Translations under genes and position numbers: made by a program
DNA from: Planococcaceae bacterium UBA3370
GTDB taxonomy: Bacteria; Bacillota; Bacilli; Bacillales_A; Planococcaceae
NCBI GenBank assembly: GCA_002360295.1
Contig: DEQI01000304.1
Span: 18,715 to 25,560 of the forward strand
Reading direction: 5' to 3'
DNA: 6,846 bases
Part shown: positions 1-6,291 of the stretch, piece by piece
Numbering within the stretch: position 1 is the stretch's first letter
Layout of the letters: each line of letters starts with the position of its first letter
Notes under the pieces: model-generated
Seen by the model: only the letters and a program-made list of their open reading frames with translations
Databases searched by the model: none
What the model was told of the DNA's origin: nothing

Positions 1-999
1 GAAGCCATTGTCAAGTTACTAGTACCATCAAAAATGAAAGCAAAACTACAACAAAATCCTTTTGAAATGTTATTTGGTCAAAAGCCAGAACCTGCGCAAG
101 CTGATCATTCTCAAGAAGAAGAGGAAGTTCGCTCAAGACGTTCTCAAATTGCCGTAGATTTAAAAGCCGGAAAGTTAGAAAATCAGTGGGTTACAATAGA
201 AGTAACAGAGCAAAGTATGCCAATGATTGATATGCCAGGAATGGATTTACAGGCAAGCGGTATGCAAGAAATGTTTTCAAATTTAATGCCGAAAAAAACT
301 AAAAAACGTAAAGTACAGGTAAAAGATGCGCGTCGTATTTTAACGATTGAAGAAGCGAACAAACTAATCGATATGGATCAGTTAGCTACTGAAGCTATTG
401 AAAGAGCAGAACAATCGGGTATTATTTTTATAGACGAGATTGATAAAATTGCAAGTAAAAATAACACATCGTCGGCAAGTGTATCTCGTGAAGGCGTACA
501 ACGTGATATACTACCAATTGTCGAAGGCTCTACGGTGACTACGAAATACGGACCAGTAAAAACAGATTATATGTTATTTATTGCTGCCGGTGCTTTTCAT
601 ATTTCAAAGCCAAGTGATTTAATTCCAGAATTACAAGGTCGTTTCCCGATTCGAGTGGAGCTTGAAAAACTAACAAAAGATGATTTCGTACGTATTTTAA
701 AAGAGCCTGACCAATCATTAATTTTGCAATACAAAGCACTTCTTGAAACAGAGGGGATCACAATTAACTTCACAGATGAAGCGATTGAGCGTATTGCGGA
801 AATTGCAACAGAGGTCAACCAGGAAACTGATAATATTGGTGCGAGACGTTTGCATACAATTTTAGAGCGTATACTGGAAGAGCTATCATTTGAAGCGCCT
901 GAAATTGCTCCGGCGCATATCGACATTACACCAGCTTATGTCGAACAGAAATTAGGTTCAATTGTGAAAAACAAAGATTTGTCACAATTTATCTTATAA
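1..999 (+). CDS. hslU: HslU (ClpY/CodX), ATPase subunit of the HslUV protease, 5'-truncated
   Basis: AAA+ unfoldase that forms a hexameric ring, unfolds cytoplasmic substrates with ATP and feeds them to the HslV (ClpQ/CodW) peptidase. The reading frame is open from base 1, so the gene enters from the left. 332 codons are visible, against about 460 residues for the family. The Walker A and pore-loop region is therefore outside the window, and the visible part starts within or next to the family's inserted I-domain. Seen here: Walker [10 protein letters not shown] (418-444); the sensor-1/arginine-finger stretch, with [19 protein letters not shown] at about 589-645; and the sensor-2 helix [16 protein letters not shown] (838-885). 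The protein ends in DLSQFIL, the conserved C-terminal tail that in this family docks into HslV and activates it. The catalytic features that can be seen are intact. It lies 85 bases upstream of codY, as in Bacillus, where the genes form the cod operon. The identification is secure. Confidence 0.97.
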   Translation, partial: EAIVKLLVPSKMKAKLQQNPFEMLFGQKPEPAQADHSQEEEEVRSRRSQIAVDLKAGKLENQWVTIEVTEQSMPMIDMPGMDLQASGMQEMFSNLMPKKTKKRKVQVKDARRILTIEEANKLIDMDQLATEAIERAEQSGIIFIDEIDKIASKNNTSSASVSREGVQRDILPIVEGSTVTTKYGPVKTDYMLFIAAGAFHISKPSDLIPELQGRFPIRVELEKLTKDDFVRILKEPDQSLILQYKALLETEGITINFTDEAIERIAEIATEVNQETDNIGARRLHTILERILEELSFEAPEIAPAHIDITPAYVEQKLGSIVKNKDLSQFIL

Positions 1000-1084
1000 T
1001 TAAAGTATATTTAGTTTGTATAAATTGCAAAAACCTTTAGAATATTAAGTAAACATGGTAACAGCCTTTAGGAGGATCATATAA

Positions 1085-1864
1085 ATGAATTTATTAGATA
1101 AAACAAGAAAAATTAACGCAATGCTTCAAGCTTCTGCAGGTAAGCCTGTAAACTTCAAAGAAATGGCCGATACTTTAGGAGATATTATTGATTCCAACGT
1201 ATTCATCGTAAGCCGTAAAGGGAAGCTTTTAGGCATTTCAATTCATCAACAAATTGACAATGACCGCATTAAAAAAATGTTTGAAGAGCGTCAATTCCCA
1301 GTTGAATATACAAATAGCTTATTCAATATTACTGAAACATCTCCTAACATTGATGTAAACAGTCAATATACAGTGTTCCCTGTAGAAAATAAAGATTTAT
1401 TCGCAGCAGGTTTAACGACAATCGTTCCAATTATCGGTGGTGGTGAACGTCTAGGTACTTTAATGCTTGCTCGTATTAATAAAGAATTTAAAGATGATGA
1501 TTTAATTTTAGCTGAATACGGCGCTACTGTGGTAGGTATGGAAATTTTACGAGAAAAATCAGAAGAAATTGAAGAAGAAGCACGTTCAAAAGCAGTTGTT
1601 CAAATGGCTATTAACTCATTATCATATTCAGAATTAGAAGCAATTGAGCACATTTTTGAAGAACTTGATGGTAGTGAAGGATTACTTGTAGCGTCTAAAA
1701 TTGCAGACCGCGTAGGTATTACACGATCTGTTATTGTAAACGCACTTCGTAAGTTAGAATCTGCGGGTGTAATTGAATCGCGTTCTTTAGGTATGAAAGG
1801 TACTTACATTAAAGTCTTAAACGATAAATTTTTACCTGCATTAGCAGAAATTAAAATGAAATAG
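1085..1864 (+). CDS. codY: CodY, GTP- and isoleucine-responsive global transcriptional regulator
   Basis: DNA-binding regulator that represses (and sometimes activates) amino-acid metabolism, transport, competence and motility genes while GTP and branched-chain amino acids are plentiful. Its 259 residues are full length for the family. The N-terminal GAF domain (about 1-155) keeps residues that bind isoleucine in the B. subtilis protein: R61, M65, F71, P72, Y75, T96, F98 and V100; position 62 is Ile where B. subtilis has Met. A long, acidic linker helix (about 155-180) joins it to the winged helix-turn-helix, whose core [20 protein letters not shown] is at residues 203-222, followed by the wing. 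The ATG at 1085 is supported by a strong AGGAGG at 1070-1075. No good promoter is visible in the 85-base gap after hslU, so co-transcription with the upstream genes is inferred. A terminator follows. The flagellar operon downstream is a known CodY target in B. subtilis. Confidence 0.98.
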   Translation: MNLLDKTRKINAMLQASAGKPVNFKEMADTLGDIIDSNVFIVSRKGKLLGISIHQQIDNDRIKKMFEERQFPVEYTNSLFNITETSPNIDVNSQYTVFPVENKDLFAAGLTTIVPIIGGGERLGTLMLARINKEFKDDDLILAEYGATVVGMEILREKSEEIEEEARSKAVVQMAINSLSYSELEAIEHIFEELDGSEGLLVASKIADRVGITRSVIVNALRKLESAGVIESRSLGMKGTYIKVLNDKFLPALAEIKMK

Positions 1865-1877
1865 TCATTCGTAGTGG

Positions 1878-1917
1878 AGCTGTCCCGTAAGTAATAACTT
1901 ATAGGGCAGTTCTTTTT
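1878..1917 (+). terminator. Rho-independent terminator after codY
   Basis: A hairpin starts 13 bases after the codY stop. The lower stem pairs AGCTG-CCC (1878-1886, with T1883 bulged) with GGGCAGTT (1904-1911, including one G-U pair). The upper stem pairs TAAGT (1888-1892) with ACTTA (1897-1901) around the tetraloop AATA. A T-rich run (TTCTTTTT, 1910-1917) follows directly. Placement and architecture fit an intrinsic terminator separating the hslU-codY unit from the flagellar operon. The bulges and the interrupted T tract suggest termination may be incomplete. Confidence 0.75.
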
Positions 1918-1944
1918 GTGGACATATACATTTTAGAAGTTTGC

Positions 1945-2025
1945 GTGTTGTCTAGCTCTAGCATTAAGTCTCCTCAGATAACTTCTTTGTCACTATGTCT
2001 TTCGTCTAGTAACTTTCTTTTTTCC
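1945..2025. repeat. Possible decayed dispersed intergenic repeat
   Basis: The segment opens with GTGTTGTCTAGCTCTAGC (1945-1962). From memory this closely resembles the opening of a palindromic intergenic repeat common in Bacillus and Lysinibacillus genomes (GTGTTGTCTAGCTCCAGC), and the tail CTTTCTTTTTTCC (about 2013-2025) resembles the T-rich end of such elements. The interior (CTCCTCAGATAACTTC around 1971-1985) no longer finds a good pairing partner, so any original palindrome has eroded. The hexamer GTCTAG recurs at 2004-2009. No coding capacity is seen. The boundaries are approximate and the assignment needs comparison with other copies in the genome. Confidence 0.35.
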
Positions 2026-2103
2026 AGTCAAACGAATGTGGTCGAAAGAATGTACGGGAGTTAACACTATCTATGTAGTGCAAAAGGTGGTGTTTTAGCT
2101 CTC

Positions 2104-2188
2104 ATTTTAGATTTCTTATTTTAGATATAAAGTATTTATATAATGGCATTAGATTTAGTTATTTTTTAATAATAATTTTTTAATAATG
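2104..2188. repeat. AT-rich direct repeats with 14-base period
   Basis: Two adjacent pairs of direct repeats share the same spacing. ATTTTAGAT occurs at 2104-2112 and again exactly 14 bases on at 2118-2126. ATTTTTTAATAATA at 2161-2174 is followed at once by ATTTTTTAATAATG at 2175-2188 (13 of 14 identical). They end about 35 bases upstream of the candidate -35 box at 2223. They could be regulator-binding repeats or intrinsically curved DNA, or simply low-complexity sequence. Confidence 0.4.
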
Positions 2189-2222
2189 ATTATAAAATAC
2201 TATGAATTCACTTCAAATAGAG

Positions 2223-2252
2223 TTGTCAAAAAATGTTCATATTTCGTAGAAT
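2223..2252 (+). promoter_or_regulatory. Candidate sigma-A promoter of the fla/che operon
   Basis: TTGTCA (2223-2228, 5 of 6 to TTGACA), an 18-base spacer and TAGAAT (2247-2252, 5 of 6 to TATAAT). Transcription would begin near 2259 and give a leader of about 160 bases before flgB that includes the hairpin at 2279-2325. It is the best -35/-10 pair I found in the gap, and its position suits the principal promoter of the flagellar operon. Predicted by eye only. Confidence 0.45.
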
Positions 2253-2278
2253 CCCAGAGATTTTGTATTAAGTAGTAA

Positions 2279-2325
2279 TTTTGGCTCGAAAAATAGTGCC
2301 TATCTACTATTAAAAAGAGCCAAAA
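2279..2325 (+). promoter_or_regulatory. Interrupted hairpin in the flagellar operon leader
   Basis: TTTTGGCTC (2279-2287) pairs perfectly with GAGCCAAAA (2317-2325). Inside it AATAGT (2292-2297) pairs with ACTATT (2306-2311), leaving an 8-base loop (GCCTATCT) and an A-rich internal loop (GAAA opposite AAAAA). No T tract follows on either strand, so it is not an intrinsic terminator. It would lie near the 5' end of a transcript begun at the 2223-2252 promoter. It could be an RNA control element, a stabilising 5' stem or a protein-binding inverted repeat in DNA. Confidence 0.5.
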
Positions 2326-2366
2326 GACAATAGACACTAGGAATTATCTTAATTACAATTAGACTA

Positions 2367-2394
2367 TTGAGTTTGTTTTGGGTGATGTTAGTAT
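2367..2394 (+). promoter_or_regulatory. Weak second promoter candidate just upstream of flgB
   Basis: TTGAGT (2367-2372), a 16-base spacer and TAGTAT (2389-2394), with TG at 2386-2387 giving an extended -10 element. Each hexamer matches its consensus at only 4 of 6 positions. The start site would fall near 2401, leaving a very short leader before the flgB ribosome binding site. Low confidence. Confidence 0.22.
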
Positions 2395-2406
2395 TTTACA
2401 TAAAAA

Positions 2407-2412
2407 GAGGTG
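2407..2412 (+). promoter_or_regulatory. Ribosome binding site that decides the flgB start
   Basis: GAGGTG ends 6 bases before the ATG at 2419, which is ideal spacing. A GTG codon in the same frame at 2410 lies inside this site and would leave no ribosome binding site of its own, so ATG 2419 is preferred. Confidence 0.75.
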
Positions 2413-2418
2413 AATGGA

Positions 2419-2811
2419 ATGGACTTGTTTGGTGGGACTATTAGTAGCCTGGAAAATGGATTACATTATGCAGCATTAAAAAATAAAGCAATAGCGAACA
2501 ATATCGCGAATGTCGATACGCCGAACTACAAAGCGAAAGATGTCAGTTTTAAGCAAATGTTGGCGGATGCGGAGCAGTCAACCATTACTGCTAATCGAAA
2601 TGATAGTAGACATTATGAGTTCTCTATTAAACAATCGACACCGGGTGTATTTAGCTATAGTGATTTCCGTGCACGCCACAACGGCAATGGAGTCAATATG
2701 GACGCAGAGCAAGCAGAATTAGCAGAAAACACGATTTATTATAATGCTTTAATTGAACGAGTAAATGGTAAGTTAAATACACTGAACACTGTAATTAAAG
2801 GAGGAAAATAG
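2419..2811 (+). CDS. flgB: FlgB, flagellar proximal rod protein
   Basis: Structural subunit of the proximal rod, exported by the flagellar type III apparatus and assembled between the MS ring and the rest of the drive shaft. The predicted protein has 130 residues, normal for the family (about 130). It begins MDLFGGTISSLENGL and carries the N-terminal rod-protein signature AIANNIANVDTPNYKAK near residues 27-43, typical of FlgB/FlgC/FlgG/hook proteins, which form coiled coils from their two termini. The C-terminal helix is amphipathic (ALIERVNGKLNTLNTVIKG). The ATG at 2419 is chosen over an in-frame GTG at 2410, which lies within the ribosome binding site. First gene of the fla/che operon; its stop codon abuts the flgC start, and the flgC ribosome binding site lies within its last codons. 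Confidence 0.97.
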   Translation: MDLFGGTISSLENGLHYAALKNKAIANNIANVDTPNYKAKDVSFKQMLADAEQSTITANRNDSRHYEFSIKQSTPGVFSYSDFRARHNGNGVNMDAEQAELAENTIYYNALIERVNGKLNTLNTVIKGGK

Positions 2812-3273
2812 GTGACAATATTTCATAGTATGAATACGACTGCATCAGCTTTAACCGCACAGCGTTTACGCATGGATGTTATTTCTTCTAATATGGCGAA
2901 TGTAGACACAACGCGTGCGAAACAAGTAAACGGTGAATGGGAGCCGTATCGACGTAAAACAGTTACACTAGCTGCTCAAGAAGGGCAATTTTCAAATTTC
3001 CTGAATGTAGCAATGGGTAAAACATCAAAAGAACAGGTTGGAAATGGCGTTAAAGTGGCGAAAATCAATGAGGACACGGAAACGCCATTTAAGTTAGTTT
3101 ATGACCCAACGCATATTGATGCGAATGAAGAAGGTTATGTAAGTATGCCAAATGTGGATCCATTGGAAGAGATGGTCGACTTAATTTCTGCTACCCGTTC
3201 ATATGAGGCAAATATAACAGTTTTTAATGCCAATAAATCGATGTTAACGAAGGCGTTGGAAATCGGTAAATAA
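2812..3273 (+). CDS. flgC: FlgC, flagellar proximal rod protein
   Basis: Second proximal rod subunit, exported and polymerised with FlgB, FlgF/FlgG-type proteins and FliE. Its 153 residues match the family length (about 150). The N-terminal signature is RMDVISSNMANVDTTRAK, near residues 20-37. The C-terminal block contains DLISATRSYEANITVFNANK and ends TKALEIGK, characteristic of rod proteins of this type. The start is a GTG that directly follows the flgB TAG with no spacer. A near-perfect AAAGGAGG (2797-2804, 7 bases upstream) lies inside the end of flgB, so the two genes are probably translationally coupled, giving matched amounts of the rod subunits. Confidence 0.97.
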   Translation: MTIFHSMNTTASALTAQRLRMDVISSNMANVDTTRAKQVNGEWEPYRRKTVTLAAQEGQFSNFLNVAMGKTSKEQVGNGVKVAKINEDTETPFKLVYDPTHIDANEEGYVSMPNVDPLEEMVDLISATRSYEANITVFNANKSMLTKALEIGK

Positions 3274-3287
3274 TATGGAGAAAGAAC

Positions 3288-3293
3288 AGGTGA
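3288..3293 (+). promoter_or_regulatory. Ribosome binding site that decides the fliE start
   Basis: AGGTGA ends 6 bases before the ATG at 3300. A TTG in the same frame at 3294 directly abuts the site and has no usable spacing, so ATG 3300 is the likelier start. Confidence 0.7.
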
Positions 3294-3299
3294 TTGATA

Positions 3300-3608
3300 A
3301 TGGCAATTAGTTCAGTATCTATGATGAATACACCACAACTAGTGAATGAAACGAGCAATAAAGTTTCTGCTACACCGTACGAAGCACAACAAAGCTTTGC
3401 AACAACATTAAAAAATGCGATTTTAGAAGTCAATGATCAACAAGTTCAATCGGATGTAAAAACAGAAAAACTAATTAATGGTGAAGATGTAGAACTTTTC
3501 GACGTAATGATCACTGCTCAAAAGGCAAGTATTACGTTAAATGCGACGATGGAAATTCGAAATAAAGCGGTGGAAGCATACCAAGAAATTATGCGGATGA
3601 GTGTATAA
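3300..3608 (+). CDS. fliE: FliE, MS-ring/rod junction protein
   Basis: Small exported protein that links the FliF ring to the proximal rod and is needed early for export of later substrates. The predicted protein has 102 residues (family about 100-110). The N-terminal part is poorly conserved and polar, as usual. The C-terminal half carries the family signature: FDVMITAQKASITLNATM (about residues 67-84) followed by EIRNKAVEAYQEIMRMSV at the extreme C-terminus. ATG 3300 is preferred to the in-frame TTG 3294 because of ribosome-binding-site spacing. It lies 26 bases after flgC and 59 bases before fliF; no promoter or terminator is evident in the fliE-fliF gap. Confidence 0.96.
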   Translation: MAISSVSMMNTPQLVNETSNKVSATPYEAQQSFATTLKNAILEVNDQQVQSDVKTEKLINGEDVELFDVMITAQKASITLNATMEIRNKAVEAYQEIMRMSV

Positions 3609-3667
3609 TTAACGGTTAAAGCGAATCCAAACATATTGCAGCATTCACTATTACCGGAGGATTCATA

Positions 3668-5263
3668 ATGAATGAACGACTGACGAAAGTAAAAACCGAT
3701 TCGGCTAATTTTTGGTCGAGTCGAACAAAAAATCAAAAAGGCGCAATAATTGGCACACTTGTAGCGATCATCGCTTTAGCAGGTGTTATTACATACTTTT
3801 CTACAAAAACAAATATGGTGCCGCTCTTTACTGAAATTTCAACTACGGAAGTAGGGAAAATTAAAGAAGTATTAGACGCACAAGGTACTACATACGAAAT
3901 TGCGCCAGGCGGTACGAATATTCTAGTTCCAGAAGATCAGGTTGATGCATTAACGGTTTCATTAGCAGCACAAGGCTATCCGGAAACAGGTGCAATTAAC
4001 AACTCGTTCTTTACGACTAACGCAGGTTTTGGGATGACGGATAATGAATTTAACGTAATTAAGCTGGCTGCATTACAAACTGAATTGGCAAACTTAATAA
4101 AGAAAATACAAGGTGTTAGAGATGCACAAGTTATGATTTCGATGCCTGAGGAATCAGTCTTTTTAAAGGAGTCTACACAAGAGTCGAGTGTGGCAGTTAT
4201 TTTAGATACAGAACCTGGTCATCAATTCACAGATGAGCAAATTAAAACACTTTATAATTTAGTTGAAAAAAGTATTCCGAATTTAAGCACGGATAATATT
4301 AGAATTTCGAATCAATATGCGGAGTATTTTGATCTTGATGCCGCCCAAAGTGGGAGCAACTCGATCGGCTCTGTAGATGGTCAAATGCAAGTAAAGAAAA
4401 CAATCGAACGTGACTTACAACGCCAAGTACAAAATATGTTAGGTACATTAATGGGTGAGGACAAGGTCGTTGTTTCGATTACAACTGATATTGACTTTAA
4501 ACAAGAAAATCGTGAAGAAAATTTAGTTCAGCCTGTAGATGAAGAAAATATGGAAGGGATTGCGATTAGCCTACAACGTATTACGGAGTCTTATTCAGGT
4601 TCAGGAGCCAATGCTGCAGGAACACCTGAGGCAGAAAATATAACTGACAATTTCACTGATTATCAAGAAGGAACTACAGGTGATGGGGACTACGAACGTG
4701 TTGAAGAAACATTTAATAATGATGTCAACCGTATCAGTCGTCAAATTCAAGAAAGTCCTTATAAAATTCGTGATATTGGTATTCAAGTAATGGTGGAACC
4801 CCCAACACCAAACGATGCTTCAACACTTCCAGAAAGTGTACGTTCAGATATTGAGCAAATATTATCAACGATTGTTCGTACTTCTATCGACAAAGAAGCA
4901 GCTGGGAATTTAACTGATGAAGAAGCGAGAGAAAAAATTGTCGTTTCTGTACAAGAGTTCCATGGGAAAGAAGCAACAAATTCGCCGGGAGCATCGATTA
5001 TTCCTTGGTGGGTATGGGTAATTGGTGGCGTTTTAGTCGTAGCCATTGCTTTATTAGTAATCTTTATTTTACGTTCTCGTAAACGTCAAAAACAAGAAGA
5101 AGAGCTAAGTATTATTGAGCAACAACAAGAATTAATCGTAGAAGATATTGCTGAAGAAAAAGAAACGGAAGCAACAATACGCCGCAAGCAATTAGAAAAA
5201 ATGGCTAAAGAAAAGCCGGATGATTTTGCTAAATTGCTACGTAGTTGGATTGCTGAAGACTAA
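3668..5263 (+). CDS. fliF: FliF, flagellar MS-ring protein
   Basis: Membrane protein whose many copies form the MS ring, the base on which the export gate, rod and C-ring rotor are built. Its 531 residues are typical of Bacillus FliF. A first membrane segment lies at residues 25-45, followed by the YscJ/FliF-type ring-building domain (about 46-220) with the conserved block NEFNVIKLAALQTELANLI at 126-144. The ring-building and beta-collar region spans about 245-435, with a polar, low-complexity Gly/Asn/Thr-rich loop around 308-345 as in homologues. A second membrane segment (444-468) is followed by a charged Lys/Glu-rich cytoplasmic tail. The last residues, PDDFAKLLRSWIAED (517-531), form the helix that binds the FliG N-terminal domain. 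GGAGG (3656-3660) precedes the ATG by 7 bases. fliG, its partner, follows after 14 bases. Confidence 0.98.
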   Translation: MNERLTKVKTDSANFWSSRTKNQKGAIIGTLVAIIALAGVITYFSTKTNMVPLFTEISTTEVGKIKEVLDAQGTTYEIAPGGTNILVPEDQVDALTVSLAAQGYPETGAINNSFFTTNAGFGMTDNEFNVIKLAALQTELANLIKKIQGVRDAQVMISMPEESVFLKESTQESSVAVILDTEPGHQFTDEQIKTLYNLVEKSIPNLSTDNIRISNQYAEYFDLDAAQSGSNSIGSVDGQMQVKKTIERDLQRQVQNMLGTLMGEDKVVVSITTDIDFKQENREENLVQPVDEENMEGIAISLQRITESYSGSGANAAGTPEAENITDNFTDYQEGTTGDGDYERVEETFNNDVNRISRQIQESPYKIRDIGIQVMVEPPTPNDASTLPESVRSDIEQILSTIVRTSIDKEAAGNLTDEEAREKIVVSVQEFHGKEATNSPGASIIPWWVWVIGGVLVVAIALLVIFILRSRKRQKQEEELSIIEQQQELIVEDIAEEKETEATIRRKQLEKMAKEKPDDFAKLLRSWIAED

Positions 5264-5277
5264 TAGGAGGATCGGCT

Positions 5278-6291
5278 GTGTCCAAGAAAGATAAAGAACT
5301 AACAGGTAAGCAAAAAGCAGCTCTACTTTTAATTTCTCTAGGACCTGAAGTTTCGGCTTCTGTTTATAAACATTTAAGTGAAGAGGAAATCGAAAGACTG
5401 ACTTTGGAAATTTCTGGTGTAAAAAAAGTCGAAGCTAGTGTAAAAGAAGAAATTATTGAAGAGTTCCACAATATTGCATTAGCGCAAGATTATATTACGC
5501 AAGGTGGTATCGGTTACGCGAAAACAGTACTTGAAAAGGCATTAGGGACGGATCAAGCACAAGCGATATTAAATCGATTAACATCTTCCTTACAAGTGCG
5601 CCCTTTCGATTTTGCACGTAAAGCTGATCCAGCGCAAATTTTTAACTTTATTCAAAATGAACACCCGCAAACAATTGCCCTTATTCTTTCTTATTTAGAG
5701 CCAGGGCAAGCGGGGGTTATTCTTTCATCCTTACCACAAGAAGTGCAAGCAGATATTGCAAAACGTATTGCGGTAATGGACTCTACATCACCTGAAGTAA
5801 TTAGTGAAATTGAATCTGTATTAGAAAGAAAGCTATCTTCTACAGTAACGCAGGATTACACTGAAACAGGTGGAGTAGATGCAGTCGTTGAAGTACTGAA
5901 TGGCGTAGACCGTCAAACGGAGAAAACAATACTTGATGCGCTTGAAATTCAAGATCCAGAGTTGGCAGAGGAAATTAAGAAGCGTATGTTTGTATTCGAG
6001 GATATTGTTACACTCGACAATCGTTCGATTCAACGTGTTATTCGAGACTGTGAAAATGAAGATTTATTATTATCGATGAAAGTTTCATCTGAAGAAGTAA
6101 AAGACATTATCTTCCGCAATATGTCACAACGTATGGCAGATACATTTAAAGAAGAAATGGAAATTATGGGTCCAGTTCGTTTACGTGATGTGGAGGAAGC
6201 ACAATCTCGAATTGTAGCGGTTATCCGCCGATTAGAAGATGCAGGTGAAATCATCATCGCGCGTGGTGGAGGAGATGACGTCATTGTCTAG
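5278..6291 (+). CDS. fliG: FliG, flagellar rotor/switch protein
   Basis: Cytoplasmic C-ring protein that binds FliF through its N-terminal domain, FliM through its middle domain, and the stator (MotA-type) through its C-terminal domain, producing torque and rotation switching. Its 337 residues are full length. Seen: the N-terminal FliF-binding domain (about 1-100), the EHPQ motif at 128-131, a GG hinge at 198-199, the MFVF motif at 237-240, and the C-terminal charged ridge. By alignment with E. coli FliG (264, 281, 288, 289, 297) the torque residues correspond to K268, R285, E292, E293 and R301 here; the acidic pair is Glu-Glu instead of Asp-Asp, which preserves charge. Start is GTG at 5278, 7 bases after AGGAGG (5265-5270). 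The 3' end overlaps fliH. Confidence 0.98.
   Translation: MSKKDKELTGKQKAALLLISLGPEVSASVYKHLSEEEIERLTLEISGVKKVEASVKEEIIEEFHNIALAQDYITQGGIGYAKTVLEKALGTDQAQAILNRLTSSLQVRPFDFARKADPAQIFNFIQNEHPQTIALILSYLEPGQAGVILSSLPQEVQADIAKRIAVMDSTSPEVISEIESVLERKLSSTVTQDYTETGGVDAVVEVLNGVDRQTEKTILDALEIQDPELAEEIKKRMFVFEDIVTLDNRSIQRVIRDCENEDLLLSMKVSSEEVKDIIFRNMSQRMADTFKEEMEIMGPVRLRDVEEAQSRIVAVIRRLEDAGEIIIARGGGDDVIV

Larger units (their letters stand above)
1865..2418. other. codY-flgB intergenic regulatory region
   Basis: Long AT-rich gap between the codY stop and the chosen flgB start. It contains, in order, the codY terminator, a probable decayed intergenic repeat (about 1945-2025), a stretch with no recognised element (about 2026-2103), AT-rich 14-base direct repeats (2104-2131 and 2161-2188), a candidate sigma-A promoter (2223-2252), an interrupted hairpin (2279-2325) and a weaker extended -10 promoter (2367-2394). 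No open frame with a credible ribosome binding site exists on either strand. In B. subtilis the equivalent gap carries the sigma-A and sigma-D promoters of the fla/che operon and binding sites for its regulators, so the same role is inferred here. Confidence 0.7.

Noticed and set aside
597..926. Long open frame on the minus strand inside hslU
   Set aside because: Entirely antisense to a strongly conserved HslU segment; Ser/Ile-rich composition is typical of a shadow frame and there is no ribosome binding site.
1015..1043. Possible promoter for codY between hslU and codY (TTTGTA with TAGAAT)
   Set aside because: The -35 match is poor (3 of 6), and co-transcription from upstream is the known arrangement in Bacillus; too weak to list.
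1998..2049. 7-bp inverted repeat TCTTTCG/CGAAAGA with a 38-base loop
   Set aside because: Short arms and a long loop; the pairing does not extend and is likely to be chance.
2065..2080. Small hairpin CACTA/TAGTG with a 6-base loop
   Set aside because: Only five base pairs, no extension and no T tract; not distinguishable from background.
2036..2098. Possible 20-codon reading frame from ATG 2036 to TAG 2098 in the codY-flgB gap
   Set aside because: No ribosome binding site upstream, very short, and no recognisable peptide features.
2139..2144. Perfect TATAAT that could be a -10 box
   Set aside because: The hexamer at proper spacing (TTATTT, 2116-2121) matches a -35 box only at two positions and there is no TG extension; in so AT-rich a stretch TATAAT is expected by chance.
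4783..5046. Minus-strand open frame within fliF, and similar ones within fliG (5833-6033, 6030-6284)
   Set aside because: These lie antisense to conserved FliF and FliG coding sequence and have no family resemblance or initiation signals.
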